A stretch of 64,000 nt of DNA. Origin: Arctic95D-9 sp035967665 (GTDB lineage Bacteria; Verrucomicrobiota; Verrucomicrobiia; Verrucomicrobiales; DEV007). The notes beneath the pieces are model-generated. The model worked only from the letters and a program-made list of their open reading frames with translations. It did not search any database and was not told where the DNA came from. Positions 62,317 to 64,000 of this stretch are shown piece after piece. Position numbers and translations under genes: made by a program. Location of the stretch: positions 1 to 64,000 of the forward strand of contig JAYWLB010000016.1 of the NCBI GenBank assembly GCA_035967665.1, given 5' to 3'. How positions within the stretch are numbered: the first letter of the stretch is position 1; every line of letters begins with the position of its first letter.

Positions 62317-64000
62317 TTATTCAGCGCCTCCTTCATCTCCGCTGGAATCGGCCTCTTCTTCAAGGATTCGTTCCTGGGTGCTGAGGACATCTTCAAACTC
62401 AGCTCCAGCCCCGGATTTCGAATCCAAACGGTTGGTAAAAACGAAGTGATAGACAGGATTTCCGTTCACGTCGTAATGATCATATCCTTCGAAAAACATC
62501 CTGAATGGATTGAATCCTGTATAAAGCCCCTCGTTCTCGCGAATCCAGTCATCCTGCGTTTCATCGTCCGGAAGGAATCCGAGCAATTGCAGGAAAGAGA
62601 ATCCGGGAAAGCCACCACTCCGGCCGAATACTCCACTTGAGCCACCGGAACCACCCGGACCCGAATCGTCACCGTCAAGAGGATCGGTTCCCGGGTCAAC
62701 GATAACCGGACCACCGACCAGCTCTATCGAGTTGTAATAGAATGCAAAATTACCTGCATTCGTTGGCGCAGGCCCCGTATCAAAGACATTCGAATGCTGG
62801 GCAGGCATCAGGATCTGATCACCGGTGATATTCACGGTGAACTCATCGTCACGCTGAAGTTCAGTTGGATCGACCGCGGCCCCTTCGAAGGCAACTCCGT
62901 TGAGCAATGCTCCAACCGCGACGTCATTGCTCGAACGCTCTGGAAGATAGAATCGCAGCTCGTCGGTGCCGGCAAACTCACTGTCGCTGTCCGCGATAAG
63001 ACTTCCGCCGCCGGCATCAGTTGGATCATCGGAGCTAACCGCAATCTGAGTCGATCCCGTTCCCGTCGCGCTTGCCGCGGCGTCATTAACGTGACCGATC
63101 ATGCCATCCGTCATCAAAATATCCGAAGCGGCTGCCACTTTAATATCGCCGGCCCGGGTCCCCGACCCGGCAAGCGCATCAATCGTTGATGAAGGGGAAA
63201 AGAGGTCATCACCGTGCCCGATTTGAGCATAGGCGCCCTTGTCTCCATTTGCAGCTGTCAGAACGATGTCATTGCCGGAGGTCACATCAATCATTCCACT
63301 GAAAGCACCGCTCGCAGTTGCCCCGCCATTTCCAATCTGACTGAAGCCTCGAATGTCGGTCCCGCCCGTCAGCCTGATATCATTGCCGGCGGTCACAGCA
63401 ACATCACCAACGAGGGTGTCTACTGTTGACTCAATTCCGCCCGCTCCGATTTGAGCACTTGCCTGAACTCCGTCACCTCCGCTCACGATCACATCAAGAG
63501 GTGAAGTAACCGTTGTTGCTGAAGTTATCGAGTCGGCATCGGTTTGAATCCCGCCTGCGCCGATTGCAGCTTCCGCGAAGGTGCCGTCACCACCGGCGAC
63601 TTCCACGTTTCCTACCGTAGCAACAACATCGACATCACCGGTGATATTGCCAATGCTGCGACTGCCACCGCTTCCGATGCGGGCAGAAGCGCTTGATCCG
63701 CCGCCACCTTTGACGAGAACAGAAGCGGCATCAATATCGATCATTCCACTCTTCACCCCGGACGAGGAATTTCCTCCGTTGCCCAACTGGGCGAAAGAGT
63801 CATCCCCTCCTCCAGCGATTGAAAGAATGCCATCAACATCCCCCCTCGTGAGATCAACCGTAATATTACCTCCTGCAGCAGCAGCCGTATTGCCACCGCC
63901 GTGACCAACCTGAGCGGCAGCGCCCGTTGCACCGCCGCCAGTAAGAGCAAGTCCGCCCTCTTTTGCAATCACCGTGATCGCTCCAGTCGCAGCGACACCA
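62317..64000 (-). CDS. Large repeat-rich adhesin or autotransporter-like protein, 3' part
   Basis: The frame is open to the right edge, so only the C-terminal part (at least 560 residues) is visible. It has about seven imperfect repeats of roughly 40 residues with a signature A-Q-I-G-x-G-G (for example ASAQIGAGG, FSQIGNGG). Each is followed by a beta-strand motif such as IDVTSGNDIVLTA, as in filamentous haemagglutinin-type parallel beta-helix adhesins. A Gly/Ser-rich linker follows, and the last 100 residues (FNPFRMFFEGYDHYDVNGNP) end in an acidic tail. It lies 113 bp upstream of the pilus secretin gene. Confidence 0.7.
   Translation of the reverse strand, partial: GVAATGAITVIAKEGGLALTGGGATGAAAQVGHGGGNTAAAAGGNITVDLTRGDVDGILSIAGGGDDSFAQLGNGGNSSSGVKSGMIDIDAASVLVKGGGGSSASARIGSGGSRSIGNITGDVDVVATVGNVEVAGGDGTFAEAAIGAGGIQTDADSITSATTVTSPLDVIVSGGDGVQASAQIGAGGIESTVDTLVGDVAVTAGNDIRLTGGTDIRGFSQIGNGGATASGAFSGMIDVTSGNDIVLTAANGDKGAYAQIGHGDDLFSPSSTIDALAGSGTRAGDIKVAAASDILMTDGMIGHVNDAAASATGTGSTQIAVSSDDPTDAGGGSLIADSDSEFAGTDELRFYLPERSSNDVAVGALLNGVAFEGAAVDPTELQRDDEFTVNITGDQILMPAQHSNVFDTGPAPTNAGNFAFYYNSIELVGGPVIVDPGTDPLDGDDSGPGGSGGSSGVFGRSGGFPGFSFLQLLGFLPDDETQDDWIRENEGLYTGFNPFRMFFEGYDHYDVNGNPVYHFVFTNRLDSKSGAGAEFEDVLSTQERILEEEADSSGDEGGAE

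Noticed and set aside
1..64000. CRISPR arrays, tRNA and rRNA genes
   Set aside because: No regularly spaced repeats with spacers, no cloverleaf sequence and no rRNA segments were found by eye.

Overview
The window looks like chromosomal DNA of a Verrucomicrobiota bacterium, probably a marine or freshwater heterotroph of the Verrucomicrobiales. The evidence is a secretin of the Amuc_1098 type, a Minf_1886-family protein, very large ThuA/SGNH/heme-binding oxidoreductases of the Planctomycetes-Verrucomicrobia type, a sulfatase, Planctomycete-style cytochrome c proteins and many small exported proteins. Almost the whole window is densely coding. No rRNA, tRNA, CRISPR array or prophage was seen.

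Region 1 (1-3,315) is accessory DNA. At the left edge is the N-terminus of a REP-associated (Y1) transposase with a perfect TGTTC-N4-GAACA palindrome upstream. It is followed by six small minus-strand ORFs in five units that have the architecture of integron gene cassettes: each ORF starts just after a GTT-containing core site and ends in or just before a 124-128 bp imperfect palindrome. Four complete attC-like sites and one half site can be aligned. The downstream arm of each complete site pairs with its upstream arm and leaves one unpaired A. A promoter-like sequence (TTGACA, 17 bp, TCTTAT) sits ahead of the first cassette. No integrase lies in the window, so the array is an integrase-less cluster or its integrase is elsewhere.

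Region 2 (3,316-13,933) holds an M16 protease, a Minf_1886 protein, a membrane adenylate/guanylate cyclase, a thioredoxin/CxxCH/PDZ protein interrupted by one in-frame TGA (probable selenocysteine), and a 1,389-residue ThuA-SGNH-dehydrogenase-cytochrome c protein. Region 3 (14,170-31,235) carries an ABC-F ATPase, a beta-helix protein, a HAD phosphatase, a MscS channel beside an ECF sigma factor pair, a Gfo/Idh/MocA oxidoreductase with a DMT transporter, an aminotransferase, a cytochrome c/LRR protein with a serine protease, an NHL-repeat hydrolase, a sulfatase and lexA. The lexA operator TGTTCCCTAGAACA has the same form as the palindrome ahead of the transposase.

Region 4 (31,327-46,922) encodes envelope and signalling functions: a TPR protein, a DD-carboxypeptidase, a PAS-AraC regulator next to a large double alpha/beta hydrolase, an N-acetylmuramoyl-L-alanine amidase, a His/Gly-rich lipoprotein, a methyltransferase, a TIM-barrel isomerase, an MBL hydrolase, a TlpA-like thioredoxin, an ECF sigma factor with a probable membrane partner and a degenerate protease-PDZ protein, recR and a degenerate cyclase. 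Region 5 (47,096-64,000) has a pyruvyltransferase-like protein, an NlpC/P60-like protein, rplM-rpsI with promoter and terminator, a GYF/PH protein, phoU, an LpxH-like phosphoesterase with a GT4 glycosyltransferase, a GntP permease, a 2-oxoacid:ferredoxin oxidoreductase, the type IV pilus secretin and the 3' part of a repeat-rich adhesin that runs off the right edge.
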